A stretch of DNA of 64,000 nucleotides from Halisarca cf. caerulea (taxonomy: Eukaryota > Porifera > Demospongiae > Chondrillida > Halisarcidae): NCBI GenBank assembly GCA_963170055.1, contig CAUJGJ010000078.1, positions 42,001 to 106,000 of the forward strand. The letters run 5' to 3'. Every line of letters starts with the position of its first letter. Within the stretch, counting starts at the first letter, position 1. Below, piece after piece: positions 12,100 through 25,235 of this stretch. The notes under the pieces were generated by a model. The model searched no databases. It saw only the letters and a program-made list of their open reading frames with translations, and was not told the DNA's origin. The position numbers and the translations under genes are program-made.

Positions 12100-14601
12100 T
12101 TAATCGCCATGTACAAATTTACCAAAATAATTTTTCCTATGATCAGAACCTTGAATAAAATCATTTGCTACTTCTACCAATGACAGTTCATCAGTGTAGT
12201 CTTTGTGCACATGTAAAATCATGACATTGTTTAGTCGTTTTTCAGTCATTGTTGATCTCAAATAAGTCTTCACTCTCCTGAGAGCACTGAATGAACGTTC
12301 ACTAACTGCATTAGTAGCTGGCATTACTAAAATTAAATGTAAAAGGATTGAAATTTGTGACATTAGGAGCTGCTTAGCTGAAGAGAGCTTTCGGTAGGAT
12401 GCTAAAATTGAATGAAAATTATTCTCTACATTACCAGACAGGGCACTAGGGAGGATGTTCAACTGTAGCTGTAATTGTTCCTTGTTAAAATCTTCTTCAT
12501 AGAAGGAACATACAAAGTCAAGCTCTTCTTGAAAATCAACCTTCCTTGCAGATTTCAATAGAAGGTTTTCCAGGTTGCTGTATATCTTGTATCCTTCCTG
12601 CTGAAACCGTGAAGTGATGCAATTGACAATGAGGTCTAGTGCTTCATAGTACACTCTCCGGTAATGGTCTTCTACACATTCCGCAAAAGCATTTTCACCT
12701 GTTCCAATCTCTCTGTCTCTGGGAACCCTTCTTTTTCGAGGGAGTACAGGGTCGCTAACTCCTAAATCTTTTGCTTTCCGCTTAGTGTTAGTCCAGAAAA
12801 GCACAAAAGCATCTTCATTTCGCAAGGTTTCCAGTGACCGGAGAGTTAGACTTGCCACGCTCTGACCCTCAGCTGCTGATATGGTTGACAGTTGTAGGGT
12901 ACGACTGAGGTTGTCACTGTGACGCAACAACATTTCCCCAATTGTTATACTGAAGTAAAAGTCAAATGATTGCATGGAAATTGACACACCAGTGATTCTA
13001 CTTCTCATCTCAGGTTCCCGAACACTATCTAATGATTCTTCCCACAATGTCTGAAGAAATTCATAGTTAACGAGAATTCTGTTCAAAGTATCTGCACGTA
13101 CTGTCCACCGCGTTGGGCACAGGATACGTACACCTGGGGCAACTGAACCTACTGCCTCTTTTATTTTTTCCAAGGCTGCTTCTCTACGTGGTGATTTCTT
13201 AATAAGTTTGGTGATTTCATACACAATATCAAATGCTTTGCCAAGTACTTTACACTGCTTGACAGTATCCGCAACTGCCAAATTTAGCGAGTGACCATAG
13301 CAGTGTGTATACAATGCTCTTGGTTCCTTATCACAAATTTTCTTAGCTACTCCTTCTCTATGCCCTGACATGCTTGCTGCTCCGTCATAACATTGTCCTC
13401 TTACTTTCTTGAAACTGAGATTGAGCCTAAGCATCATATCTTGTACAGTGTGTAAAATGGTGTCTGCTGACGTTGATGGAAGCTCATGTAGCCCTATGAA
13501 GTCCTCGTGTGTTTCAAAATTATCATCCACCCATCTTAAACACATGACAAGCTGTTCCTTGTTGGCTATATCGGTTGTCTCATCAACCATTATTGTGATA
13601 AAAGGGGCAGCCTGTATGGCAGAAATGATGATACGTAATACCTTCAATGCCATGACCTGCAACATTTCATTTTGAACTACAGGGGACATGTACTTGTCTG
13701 ATTTCTTCTGGATCCAACTAGCTACCTGTTTATTGTCTTCTCCCCTGAGTAGAAGCAGCTGGTGAAAATTAGAACTGCTCTCATCATGGCCACGTAAAGG
13801 GAGGCCTTGGCGTGCTAGGAATCGACAATTTGAAACAAGCTTGAGAAAACAATGGCGCCGCTCCAACCTGTCACGATGGAGTTGATTGGACAAGCTTTCC
13901 CCGATATCCTTGGTAGCAACAGGTAGCTCAACTACTTTCAAATGTGCTTCTTTATGGCAACTACTCAAGTTGTGCTTGTCAAACTTTGCCCGGGCATCTT
14001 TCCAGTTTGTAAAACCTTTTGTCAAGAAAGCTGCTTCAGCATTGTGAGACCAGACAATTTTCTTCTCTTCTTTGGCCCTCAGACAAATATGACAAAAAAC
14101 CGCATCTTGTTGTTCATCATAATGCAGCCAAGGCCACAGATCAAACCACGATGCTTGAAAGGAACGTTCTACGATAGTAGTTTGGCCAAATTTCCGCTTT
14201 GGAAACTTAAAATTCCGTGGCTGGTGGGGATTATCAGGAACTAACCTTTTTTCGCTAGTAGAAGTGATAGAGCAGGCAGAAAAACTGGCGTTTGATTCAC
14301 TGGTGGAACTCAGTTGAGCAGGAGATGTGATCGGGCTAACTATAGAAGAAACACAGGAAACAATCGGGGAAGAAATTTCATCATTCGGGCGGAGTTGAGG
14401 TGCCAGCAAAAAGTTAGTCGAGTCAGCTGCAACGGTTGTCGTTGTTGAAACAGTCGAGAGAGTTGTTCCACTAGTCGAACAGTGTTGATGCACAGTCAGT
14501 ACAGAGGTAGTTGAGGCAGTGGTTGATGCTGCTGTCTTTGAGCGCACAGTAAAATATCTCAGCAAACCAGACGACATTTTTACTACACCACGAGGTCGCA
14601 A
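12100..14601 (-). CDS. hAT transposase with TTF-type zinc finger, DUF4371 and hAT dimerisation domain
   Basis: An 833-residue transposase, complete and without internal stops, that would bind the ends of its element and excise and reinsert it in the nucleus. Residues 1-118 are Ser/Thr-rich and low complexity. About 140-225 is a TTF-type zinc finger with C170-x2-C173 and C215/H216/H220. The RNase H-like core (DUF4371 family) follows, with predicted catalytic D340 (IMVDETTD) and D406 (GQCYDGA). It also has the hAT-conserved CYGHSLNL (434-441) and CPTRW (495-499) motifs. The C-terminal hAT dimerisation segment (about 745-800) contains ATNAVSERSFSALRR, in which E768 is the likely third acidic residue. 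The length suits the family of proteins often annotated as ZMYM1-like or THAP0/52-kDa-repressor-like. M9 is an alternative start. Domain placement is from motif recognition, not a search. A domesticated host gene is unlikely because terminal repeats flank it. Confidence 0.93.
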   Translation of the reverse strand: MRPRGVVKMSSGLLRYFTVRSKTAASTTASTTSVLTVHQHCSTSGTTLSTVSTTTTVAADSTNFLLAPQLRPNDEISSPIVSCVSSIVSPITSPAQLSSTSESNASFSACSITSTSEKRLVPDNPHQPRNFKFPKRKFGQTTIVERSFQASWFDLWPWLHYDEQQDAVFCHICLRAKEEKKIVWSHNAEAAFLTKGFTNWKDARAKFDKHNLSSCHKEAHLKVVELPVATKDIGESLSNQLHRDRLERRHCFLKLVSNCRFLARQGLPLRGHDESSSNFHQLLLLRGEDNKQVASWIQKKSDKYMSPVVQNEMLQVMALKVLRIIISAIQAAPFITIMVDETTDIANKEQLVMCLRWVDDNFETHEDFIGLHELPSTSADTILHTVQDMMLRLNLSFKKVRGQCYDGAASMSGHREGVAKKICDKEPRALYTHCYGHSLNLAVADTVKQCKVLGKAFDIVYEITKLIKKSPRREAALEKIKEAVGSVAPGVRILCPTRWTVRADTLNRILVNYEFLQTLWEESLDSVREPEMRSRITGVSISMQSFDFYFSITIGEMLLRHSDNLSRTLQLSTISAAEGQSVASLTLRSLETLRNEDAFVLFWTNTKRKAKDLGVSDPVLPRKRRVPRDREIGTGENAFAECVEDHYRRVYYEALDLIVNCITSRFQQEGYKIYSNLENLLLKSARKVDFQEELDFVCSFYEEDFNKEQLQLQLNILPSALSGNVENNFHSILASYRKLSSAKQLLMSQISILLHLILVMPATNAVSERSFSALRRVKTYLRSTMTEKRLNNVMILHVHKDYTDELSLVEVANDFIQGSDHRKNYFGKFVHGD

Positions 14602-14905
14602 TCACGTGTTGCAAGTGAACTAAAATGGCGACTTTGGGCGGAGAACTTCGATTTTGCTGCATTCATTCCTGGGCTGAACGGTTTGCCTTGAAAAATAACC
14701 ATGAATCTTTCTAACTTATTTTAAACTAATAGGTGTATATATATATATATAAAAGACATATTATTATATTTATGTATACAGTATCCTAACTTCCACTTCA
14801 TCAGCTGGCCATGGAACTTGAAGGAAGCTGAAATAGTTTTTTGAAGTTTCTCCAAAAAGTGGAGCGTCCAAAGTCGCCCCAAACGCCCCTGTTCCTACGC
14901 CTATG
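14602..14905 (-). other. hAT 5' leader and right terminal region
   Basis: About 300 bp of non-coding DNA upstream of the transposase start. It holds an 11-bp inverted pair, GGCGACTTTGG at 14627-14637 and its complement at 14868-14878, which may be subterminal transposase-binding sites (inference). The terminal repeat occupies 14892-14905. Confidence 0.6.
14734..14754 (-). promoter_or_regulatory. TATATA run, possible TATA box for the hAT transposase
   Basis: An alternating TA run lies about 135-150 bp upstream of the transposase ATG on the minus strand. Position fits a TATA-containing promoter, but it may equally be a short microsatellite. No initiator or other element was recognised. Confidence 0.25.
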
Positions 14906-14911
14906 ATAATA
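14904..14911. repeat. Right target-site duplication of the hAT element (degenerate)
   Basis: TGATAATA directly before GCACCAGCTTATCC, where the satellite resumes. It matches the left TGGTATTA at 6 of 8 positions. It overlaps the last two bases of the terminal repeat, so either two bases were lost or the element's end has drifted. Confidence 0.45.
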
Positions 14912-17900
14912 GCACCAGCTTATCCAACACTACACAAGTATGCCCACAGCATATAAGAAACTTCATGTGTGTCCACTGGGAATGTGCGCCGTGCTAGTGC
15001 CAAATATTAGTATTAGCACCATCATATCCAACACTACGAAAATACGTCCACAGCACTTCAGAAACTTCATGTGTGTCCACTGGGAATGTGCGTGGTGCTA
15101 GTGCCAAATATTGGTATTAGCACCAGCATATCCAACACTACAAAAATACGTCCACAGCACTTCAGAAACTTCATGTGTGTCCACTAAGAATGTGCGTGGC
15201 GCTATTGTCAAATATTGGTATTAGCACCAGCATATCCAACACTACAAAAATACGCCCACAGCACTTAAGAAAGGTCATGTGTGTCCACTGGGAATGTGCG
15301 TGGTGCTAGTGCCAAATATTGGTATTAGCATCAGAATATCCAACACTACACAAATACGCCCACAGCACTTCAGAAAGGTCATGTGTGTCCACTGGGAATG
15401 TGCGTGGTGCTAGTGCCAAATATTGGTATTAGCATCAGCATATCCAACACTACACAAATACGCCCAAAGTACTTCAGAAAGGTCATGTGTGTCCACTGGG
15501 AATGTGCGTGGTGCTAGTGCCAAATATTGGTATTAGCACCAGCATATCCAACACTACAAAAATACGCCCACAGCACTTAAGAAAGGTCATGTGTGTCCAC
15601 TGGGAATGTGCGTGGTGCTAGTGCCAAATATTGGTATTAGCACCAGCATATCCAACACTACACAAATACGCCCACATTACTTCAGAAAGGTGATGTGTGT
15701 CCACTGGGAATCTGCGTGGTGCTAGTGCCAAATATTGGTATTAGCACCAGCTTATCCAACACTACACAAGTATGCCCACAGCATATAAGAAACTTCATGT
15801 GTGTCCACTGGGAATGTGCGCCGTGCTAGTTCCAAATATTGGTATTAGCACCATCATATCCAACACTACAAAAATACGTCCACAGCACTTCAGAAACTTC
15901 ATGTGTGTCCACTGGGAATGTGCGTGGTGCTAGTGCCAAATATTGGTATTAGCACCAGCATATCCATCACTACAAAAATACGTCCACAGCACTTCAGAAA
16001 CTTCATGTGTGTCCACTAAGAATGTGCGTGGCGCTATTGTCAAATATTGGTATTAGCACCAGCATATCCAACACTACAAAAATACGCCCACAGCACTTAA
16101 GAAAGGTCATGTGTGTCCACTGGGAATGTGCGTGGTGCTAGTGCCAAATATTGGTATTAGCATCAGAATATCCAACACTACACAAATACGCCCACAGCAC
16201 TTCAGAAAGGTCATGTGTGTCCACTGGGAATGTGCGTGGTGCTAGTGCCAAATATTGGTATTAGCATCAGCATATCCAACACTACACAAATACGCCCAAA
16301 GTACTTCAGAAAGGTCATGTGTGTCCACTGGGAATGTGCGTGGTGCTAGTGCCAAATATTGGTATTAGCACCAGCATATCCAACACTACAAAAATACGCC
16401 CACAGCTCTTCAGAAAGGTCATGTGTGTCCACTGGGAATGTGCGTGGTGCTAGTGCCAAATATTGGTATTAGCACCAGCATATCCAACATTACACAAATA
16501 CGCCCACATTACTTCAGAAAGGTGATGTGTGTCCACTGGGAATCTGCGTGGTGCTAGTGCCAAATATTGGTATTAGCACCAGCTTATCCAACACTACACA
16601 AGTATGCCCACAGCATATAAGAAACTTCATGTGTGTCCACTGGGAATGTGCGCCGTGCTAGTGTCAAATATTGGTATTAGCACCATCATATCCAACACTA
16701 CAAAAATACGTCCACAGCACTTCAGAAACTTCATGTGTGTCCACTGGGAATGTGCGTGGTGCTAGTGCCAAATATTGGTATTAGCACCAGCATATCCATC
16801 ACTATAAAAATACGTCCACAGCACTTCAGAAACTTCATGTGTGTCCACTGGGAATGTGCGTGGCGCTAGTGTCAAATATTGGTATTAGCACCAGCATATC
16901 CAACACTACAAAAATACGCCCACAGCACTTAAGAAAGGTCATGTGTGTCCACTGGGAATGTGCGTGGTGTTATTGCCAAATATTGGTATTAGCACCAGCA
17001 TATCCAACATTACACAAATACGCCCACAGCCATTCAGAAAGGTCATGTGTGTCCACTGGGAATGTGCGTGGTGCTAGTGCCAAATATTGGTATTAGCACC
17101 AGCATATCCAACACTACACAAATACGCCCACAGCACTTCAGAAAGGTCATGTGTGTCCACTGGGAATGTGCGTGGTGCTAGTGCCAAATATTGGTATTAG
17201 CACCAGCATATCCAACACTACACAAATACGCCCAAAGTACTTCAGAAAGGTCATGTGTGTCCACTGGGAATGTGCGTGGTGCTAGTGCCAAATATTGGTA
17301 TTAGCACCAGCATATCCAACACTACAAAAATACGCCCACAGCACTTCAGAAAGGTCATGTGTGTCCACTGGGAATGTGCGTGGTGCTAGTGCCAAATATT
17401 GGTATTTGCACCAGCATATCCAACACTACACAAATACGCCCAAAGTACTTTAGAAAGGTCATGTGTGTCCACTGGGAATGTGCGTGGTGCTAGTGCCAAA
17501 TATTGGTATTAGCACAAGCATATCAAACACTACACAAATACGCCCACAGCACTTCAGTAAGGTCATGTGTGTCCACTGGGAATGTGCGTGGTGCTATTGC
17601 CAAATATTGGTATTAGCACCAGCATATCCAGCACTACACAAATACGCCCACAGATCTTAAGAAAGGTCATGTGTGTCCACTGGGAATTTGTGTGGTGCTA
17701 GTGCCAAATATTGGTATTAGCACCAGCATATCCAACACTACACAAATACGCCCAAAGTACTTCAGAAAGGTCATGTGTGTCCACTGGGAATGTGCGTGGT
17801 GCTAGTGCCAAATATTGGTATTAGCATCAGAATATCCAACACTACACAAATACGCCCACAGCACTTCAGAAAGGTCATGTGTGTCCACTGGGAATGTGCG

Positions 17901-18909
17901 TGGTGCTAGTGCCAAATATTGGTATTAGCACCAGCATATCCAACACTACAAAAATACGCCCACAGTGCTTCAGAAAGGTCATGTGTGACCACTGGGAATG
18001 TGCGTGGTGCTAGTGCCAAATATTGGTATTAGCACCAGCATATCCAACATTACACAAATACGCCCACATTACTTCAGAAAGGTGATGTGTGTCCACTGGG
18101 AATCTGCGTGGTGCTAGTGCCAAATATTGGTATTAGCACCAGCTTATCCAACACTACACAAGTATGCCCACAGCATATAAGAAACTTCATGTGTGTCCAC
18201 TGGGAATGTGCGCCGTGCTAGTGCCAAATATTGGTATTAGCACCATCATATCCAACACTACAAAAATACGTCCACAGCACTTCAGAAACTTCATGTGTGT
18301 CCACTGGGAATGTGCGTGGTGCTAGTGCCAAATATTGGTATTAGCACCAGCATATCCATCAATACAAAAATACGTCCACAGCACTTCAGAAACTTCATGT
18401 GTGTCCACTAAGAATGTGCGTGGCGCTATTGTCAAATATTGGTATTAGCACCAGCATATCCAACACTACAAAAATACGCCCACAGCACTTAAGAAAGGTC
18501 ATGTGTGTCCACTGGGAATGTGCGTGGTGTTATTGCCAAATATTGGTATTAGCACCAGCATATCCAACATTACACAAATACGCCCACAGCCATTCAGAAA
18601 GGTCATGTGTGTCCACTGGGAATGTGCGTGGTGCTAGTGCCAAATATTGGTATTAGCACCAGCATATCCAACACTACACAAATACGCCCACAGCACTTCA
18701 GAAAGGTCATGTGTGTCCACTGGGAATGTGCGTGGTGCTAGTGCCAAATATTGGTATTAGCACCAGCATATCCAACACTACACAAATACGCCCAAAGTAC
18801 TTCAGAAAGGTCATGTGTGTCCACTGGGAATGTGCGTGGTGCTAGTGCCAAATATTGGTATTAGCACCAGCATATCCAACACTACAAAAATACGCCCACA
18901 GTGCTTCAG

Positions 18910-20885
18910 AAAGGTCATGTGTGTCCACTGGGAATCTGCGTGGTGCTAGTGCCAAATATTGATATTAGCACCAGCTTATCCAACACTACACAAATATGCC
19001 CACAGCATATAAGAAACTTCATGTGTGTCCACTGGGAATGTGCTCCGTGCTAGTGCCAAATATTGGTATTAGCACCATCATATCCAACACTAGAAAAATA
19101 CGTCCACAGCACTTCAGAAACTTCATGTGTGTCCACTGGGAATGTGCGTGGTGCTAGTGCCAAATATTGGTATTAGCACCAGCTTATCCAACACTACACA
19201 AATATGCCCACAGCATATAAGAAACTTCATGTGTGTCCACTGGGAATGTGCGCCGTGCTAGTGCCAAATATTGGTATTAGCACAATCATATCCAACACTA
19301 CACAAATACGTCCACAGCACTTCAGAAACTTCATGTGTGTCCACTGGGAATGTGCGTGGTGCTAGTGCCAAATATTGGTATTAGCACCAGCATATCCAAC
19401 ACTACACAAATACGCCCAAAGTACTTCAGAAAGGTCATGTGTGTCCACTGGGAATGTGCGTGGTGCTAGTGCCAAATATTGGTATTAGCACCAGCATATC
19501 CAACACTACAAAAATACGCCCACAGCACTTCAGAAAGGTCATGTGTGTCCACTGGGAATGTGCGTGGTGCTAGTGCCAAATATTGGTATTAGCACCAGCA
19601 TATCCAACACTACACAAATACGCCCAAAGTACTTTAGAAAGGTCATGTGTGTCCACTGGGAATGTGCGTGGTGCTAGTGCCAAATATTGGTATTAGCACA
19701 AGCATATCAAACACTACACAAATACGCCCACAGCACTTCAGTAAGGTCATGTGTGTCCACTGGGAATGTGCGTGGTGCTATTGCCAAATATTGGTATTAG
19801 CACCAGCATATCCAGCACTACACAAATACGCCCACAGATCTTAAGAAAGGTCATGTGTGTCCACTGGGAATTTGTGTGGTGCTAGTGCCAAATATTGGTA
19901 TTAGCACCAGCATATCCAACACTACACAAATACGCCCAAAGTACTTAAGAAAGGTCATGTGTGTCCACTGGGAATGTGCGTGGTGCTAGTGCCAAATATT
20001 GGTATTAGCATCAGAATATCCAACACTACACAAATACGCCCACAGCACTTCAGAAAGGTCATGTGTGTCCACTGGGAATGTGCGTGGTGCTAGTGCCAAA
20101 TATTGGTATTAGCACCAGCATATCCAACACTACACAAATACGCCCAAAGTACTTCAGAAAGGTCATGTGTGTCCACTGGGAATGTGCGTGGTGCTAGTGC
20201 CAAATATTGGTATTAGCACCAGCATATCCAACACTACAAAAATACGCCCACAGTGCTTCAGAAAGGTCATGTGTGTCCACTGGGAATGTGCGTGGTGCTA
20301 GTGCCAAATATTGGTATTAGCACCAGCATATCCAACATTACACAAATACGCCCACATTACTTGAGAAAGGTGATGTGTGTCCACTGGGAATCTGCGTGGT
20401 GCTAGTGCCAAATATTGGTATTAGCACCAGCTTATCCAACACTACACAAGTATGCCCACAGCATATAAGAGACTTCATGTGTGTCCACTGGGAATGTGCG
20501 CCGTGCTAGTGCCAAATATTGGTATTAGCACCATCATATCCAACACTACAAAAATACGTCCACAGCACTTCAGAAACTTCATGTGTGTCCACTGGGAATG
20601 TGCGTGGTGCTAGTGCCAAATATTGGTATTAGCACCAGCATATCCATCACTACAAAAATACGTCCACAGCACTTCAGAAACTTCATGTGTGTCCACTAAG
20701 AATGTGCGTGGCGCTATTGTCAAATATTGGTATTAGCACCAGCATATCCAACACTACAAAAATACGCCCACAGCACTTAAGAAAGGTCATGTGTGTCCAC
20801 TGGGAATGTGCGTGGTGTTATTGCCAAATATTGGTATTAGCACCAGCATATCCAACATTACACAAATACGCCCACAGCCATTCAG
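18910..20885 (-). repeat. Higher-order repeat, 19-mer, copy 1
   Basis: 1,976-bp block whose variant series recurs at +1976. It begins with GGAATCTGCG plus AAATATTGATATTAGC and includes CACTAGAAAAATACG, CACAGATCTTAAG and CACTAAGAATGTGCG. Boundaries are approximate to within a monomer. Confidence 0.78.
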
Positions 20886-22861
20886 AAAGGTCATGTGTGT
20901 CCACTGGGAATCTGCGTGGTGCTAGTGCCAAATATTGATATTAGCACCAGCTTATCCAACACTACACAAATATGCCCACAGCATATAAGAAACTTCATGT
21001 GTGTCCACTGGGAATGTGCTCCGTGCTAGTGCCAAATATTGGTATTAGCACCATCATATCCAACACTAGAAAAATACGTCCACAGCACTTCAGAAACTTC
21101 ATGTGTGTCCACTGGGAATGTGCGTGGTGCTAGTGCCAAATATTGGTATTAGCACCAGCTTATCCAACACTACACAAATATGCCCACAGCATATAAGAAA
21201 CTTCATGTGTGTCCACTGGGAATGTGCGCCGTGCTAGTGCCAAATATTGGTATTAGCACAATCATATCCAACACTACACAAATACGTCCACAGCACTTCA
21301 GAAACTTCATGTGTGTCCACTGGGAATGTGCGTGGTGCTAGTGCCAAATATTGGTATTAGCACCAGCATATCCAACACTACACAAATACGCCCAAAGTAC
21401 TTCAGAAAGGTCATGTGTGTCCACTGGGAATGTGCGTGGTGCTAGTGCCAAATATTGGTATTAGCACCAGCATATCCAACACTACAAAAATACGCCCACA
21501 GCACTTCAGAAAGGTCATGTGTGTCCACTGGGAATGTGCGTGGTGCTAGTGCCAAATATTGGTATTAGCACCAGCATATCCAACACTACACAAATACGCC
21601 CAAAGTACTTTAGAAAGGTCATGTGTGTCCACTGGGAATGTGCGTGGTGCTAGTGCCAAATATTGGTATTAGCACAAGCATATCAAACACTACACAAATA
21701 CGCCCACAGCACTTCAGTAAGGTCATGTGTGTCCACTGGGAATGTGCGTGGTGCTATTGCCAAATATTGGTATTAGCACCAGCATATCCAGCACTACACA
21801 AATACGCCCACAGATCTTAAGAAAGGTCATGTGTGTCCACTGGGAATTTGTGTGGTGCTAGTGCCAAATATTGGTATTAGCACCAGCATATCCAACACTA
21901 CACAAATACGCCCAAAGTACTTAAGAAAGGTCATGTGTGTCCACTGGGAATGTGCGTGGTGCTAGTGCCAAATATTGGTATTAGCATCAGAATATCCAAC
22001 ACTACACCAATACGCCCACAGCACTTCAGAAAGGTCATGTGTGTCCACTGGGAATGTGCGTGGTGCTAGTGCCAAATATTGGTATTAGCACCAGCATATC
22101 CAACACTACACAAATACGCCCAAAGTACTTCAGAAAGGTCATGTGTGTCCACTGGGAATGTGCGTGGTGCTAGTGCCAAATATTGGTATTAGCACCAGCA
22201 TATCCAACACTACAAAAATACGCCCACAGTGCTTCAGAAAGGTCATGTGTGTCCACTGGGAATGTGCGTGGTGCTAGTGCCAAATATTGGTATTAGCACC
22301 AGCATATCCAACATTACACAAATACGCCCACATTACTTGAGAAAGGTGATGTGTGTCCACTGGGAATCTGCGTGGTGCTAGTGCCAAATATTGGTATTAG
22401 CACCAGCTTATCCAACACTACACAAGTATGCCCACAGCATATAAGAGACTTCATGTGTGTCCACTGGGAATGTGCGCCGTGCTAGTGCCAAATATTGGTA
22501 TTAGCACCATCATATCCAACACTACAAAAATACGTCCACAGCACTTCAGAAACTTCATGTGTGTCCACTGGGAATGTGCGTGGTGCTAGTGCCAAATATT
22601 GGTATTAGCACCAGCATATCCATCACTACAAAAATACGTCCACAGCACTTCAGAAACTTCATGTGTGTCCACTAAGAATGTGCGTGGCGCTATTGTCAAA
22701 TATTGGTATTAGCACCAGCATATCCAACACTACAAAAATACGCCCACAGCACTTAAGAAAGGTCATGTGTGTCCACTGGGAATGTGCGTGGTGTTATTGC
22801 CAAATATTGGTATTAGCACCAGCATATCCAACATTACACAAATACGCCCACAGCCATTCAG
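20886..22861 (-). repeat. Higher-order repeat, 19-mer, copy 2
   Basis: Tandem copy of 18910-20885 with very few differences (for example CTACACCAATACG near 22004). Just after 22861 the sequence takes a different variant (GGAATGTGCG instead of GGAATCTGCG), giving the boundary. Confidence 0.78.
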
Positions 22862-23099
22862 AAAGGTCATGTGTGTCCACTGGGAATGTGCGTGGTGCTA
22901 GTGCCAAATATTGGTATTAGCACCAGCATATCCAACACTACACAAATACGCCCACAGCACTTCAGAAAGGTCATGTGTGTCCACTGGGAATGTGCGTGGT
23001 GCTTGTGCCAAATATTGGTATTAGCACCAGCATATCCAACACTACACAAATACGCCCAAAGTACTTCAGAAAGGTCATGTGTGTCCACTGGGAATGTGC

Positions 23100-25219
23100 G
23101 TGGTGCTAGTGCCAAATATTGGTATTAGCACCAGCATATCCAACACTACAAAAATACGCCCACAGTGCTTCAGAAAGGTCATGTGTGTCCACTGGGAATC
23201 TGCGTGGTGCTAGTGCCAAATATTGGTATTAGCACCAGCTTATCCAACACTACACAAATATGCCCACAGCATATATGAAACTTCATGTGTGTCCACTGGG
23301 AATGTGCTCCGTGCTAGTGCCAAATATTGGTATTAGCACCATCATATCCAACACTAGAAAAATACGTCCACAGCACTTCAGAAACTTCATGTGTGTCCAC
23401 TGGGAATGTGCGTGGTGCTAGTGCCAAATATTGGTATTAGCACCAGCTTATCCAACACTACACAAATATGCCCACAGCATATAAGAAACTTCATGTGTGT
23501 CCACTGGGAATGTGCGCCGTGCTAGTGCCAAATATTGGTATTAGCACAATCATATCCAACACTACAAAAATACGTCCACAGCACTTCAGAAACTTCATGT
23601 GTGTCCACTGGGAATGTGCGTGGTGCTAGTGCCAAATATTGGTATTAGCACCAGCATATCCAACACTACAAAAATACGTCCACAGCACTTCAGAAACTTC
23701 ATGTGTGTCCACTGGGAAAGTGCGTGGTGTTAGTGCCAAATATTAGTATTAGCACCAGCATATCCAACACTACACAAATACGCCCACAGCACTTCAGAAA
23801 GGTCATGTGTGTCCACTGGGAATGTGCGCGGGGCTTGTGCCAAATATTGTTATTAGCACCATCATATCCAACACTACACAAATACGCCCACAGCACTTCA
23901 GAAAGGTCATGTGTGTCCACTGGGAATGTGCGTGGTGCTAGTGCCAAATATTGGTATTAGCACCATCATATCCAACACTACACAAATACGCCCACAGCAC
24001 TTCAGAAAGGTCATGTGTGTCCACTGGGAATGTGCGTGGTGCTAGTGCCAAATATTGGTATTAGCACCATCATATCCAACACTACACAAATACGCCCACA
24101 GCACTTCAGAAACTTCATGTGTGTCCACTGGGAATGTGCGTGGTGCTAGTGCCAAATATTGGTATTAGCACCAGCATATCCAACACTACAAAAATACGCC
24201 CACAGTGCTTCAGAAAGGTCATGTGTGTCCACTGGGAATCTGCGTGGTGCTAGTGCCAAATATTGGTATTAGCACCAGCTTATCCAACACTACACAAATA
24301 TGCCCACAGCATATAAGAAACTTCATGTGTGTCCACTGGGAATGTGCTCCGTGCTAGTGCCAAATATTGGTATTAGCACCATCATATCCAACACTAGAAA
24401 AATACGTCCACAGCACTTCAGAAACTTCATGTGTGTCCACTGGGAATGTGCGTGGTGCTAGTGCCAAATATTGGTATTAGCACCAGCTTATCCAACACTA
24501 CACAAATATGCCCACAGCATATAAGAAACTTCATTTGTGTCCACTGGGAATGTGCGCCGTGCTAGTGCCAAATATTGGTATTAGCACAATCATATCCAAC
24601 ACTACAAAAATACGTCCACAGCACTTCAGAAACTTCATGTGTGTCCACTGGGAATGTGCGTGGTGCTAGTGCCAAATATTGGTATTAGCACCAGCATATC
24701 CAACACTACAAAAATACGTCCACAGCACTTCAGAAACTTCATGTGTGTCCACTGGGAAAGTGCGTGGTGTTAGTGCCAAATATTAGTATTAGCACCAGCA
24801 TATCCAACACTACACAAATACGCCCACAGCACTTCAGAAAGGTCATGTGTGTCCACTGGGAATGTGCGCGGGGCTTGTGCCAAATATTGTTATTAGCACC
24901 ATCATATCCAACACTACACAAATACGCCCACAGCACTTCAGAAAGGTCATGTGTGTCCACTGGGAATGTGCGTGGTGCTAGTGCCAAATATTGGTATTAG
25001 CACCATCATATCCAACACTACACAAATACGCCCACAGCACTTCAGAAAGGTCATGTGTGTCCACTGGGAATGTGCGTGGTGCTAGTGCCAAATATTGGTA
25101 TTAGCACCATCATATCCAACACTACACAAATACGCCCACAGCACTTCAGAAACTTCATGTGTGTCCACTGGGAATGTGCGTGGTGCTAGTGCCAAATATT
25201 GGTATTAGCACCAGCATAT
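23100..25219 (-). repeat. Higher-order repeat, 10-mer x 2
   Basis: 1,040-bp period. The marker monomer GGGAAAGTGCGTGGTGTTAG at 23715 recurs at 24755, and the following CGCGGGGCTTGTGCC monomer recurs likewise. The same marker pair appears again at about 28,500 (3,744 bp, 36 monomers further), showing longer-range copying. Confidence 0.75.
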
Positions 25220-25235
25220 CCAACACTACACAAAT

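Larger units (their letters stand above)
11929..14905 (-). mobile_element. Autonomous hAT-superfamily DNA transposon
   Basis: An about 2.98-kb insertion in the satellite. The left terminus CAGGGGCGTAGGAA pairs with the right terminus, whose reverse complement is CATAGGCGTAGGAA (12 of 14). A second CAGGGGCG lies just inside the right end (14884-14891, minus strand). Identical satellite motifs at 10632 and 16839 are 6207 bp apart, which equals 31 x 104 + 2983. The insertion therefore adds 2,983 bp, consistent with a 2,975-bp element plus an 8-bp duplication if the terminal TG overlaps it. It carries one intact transposase gene on the minus strand and was probably capable of moving recently. Confidence 0.93.

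Noticed and set aside
13409..14244. Plus-strand ORFs of 88 and 100 codons inside the hAT element
   Set aside because: Antisense shadows of the transposase coding region with no recognisable domain.
14884..14891. Inner CAGGGGCG as the true right end of the hAT element
   Set aside because: Satellite register requires 2,983 inserted bases including the duplication; ending here would leave 20 unexplained bases.
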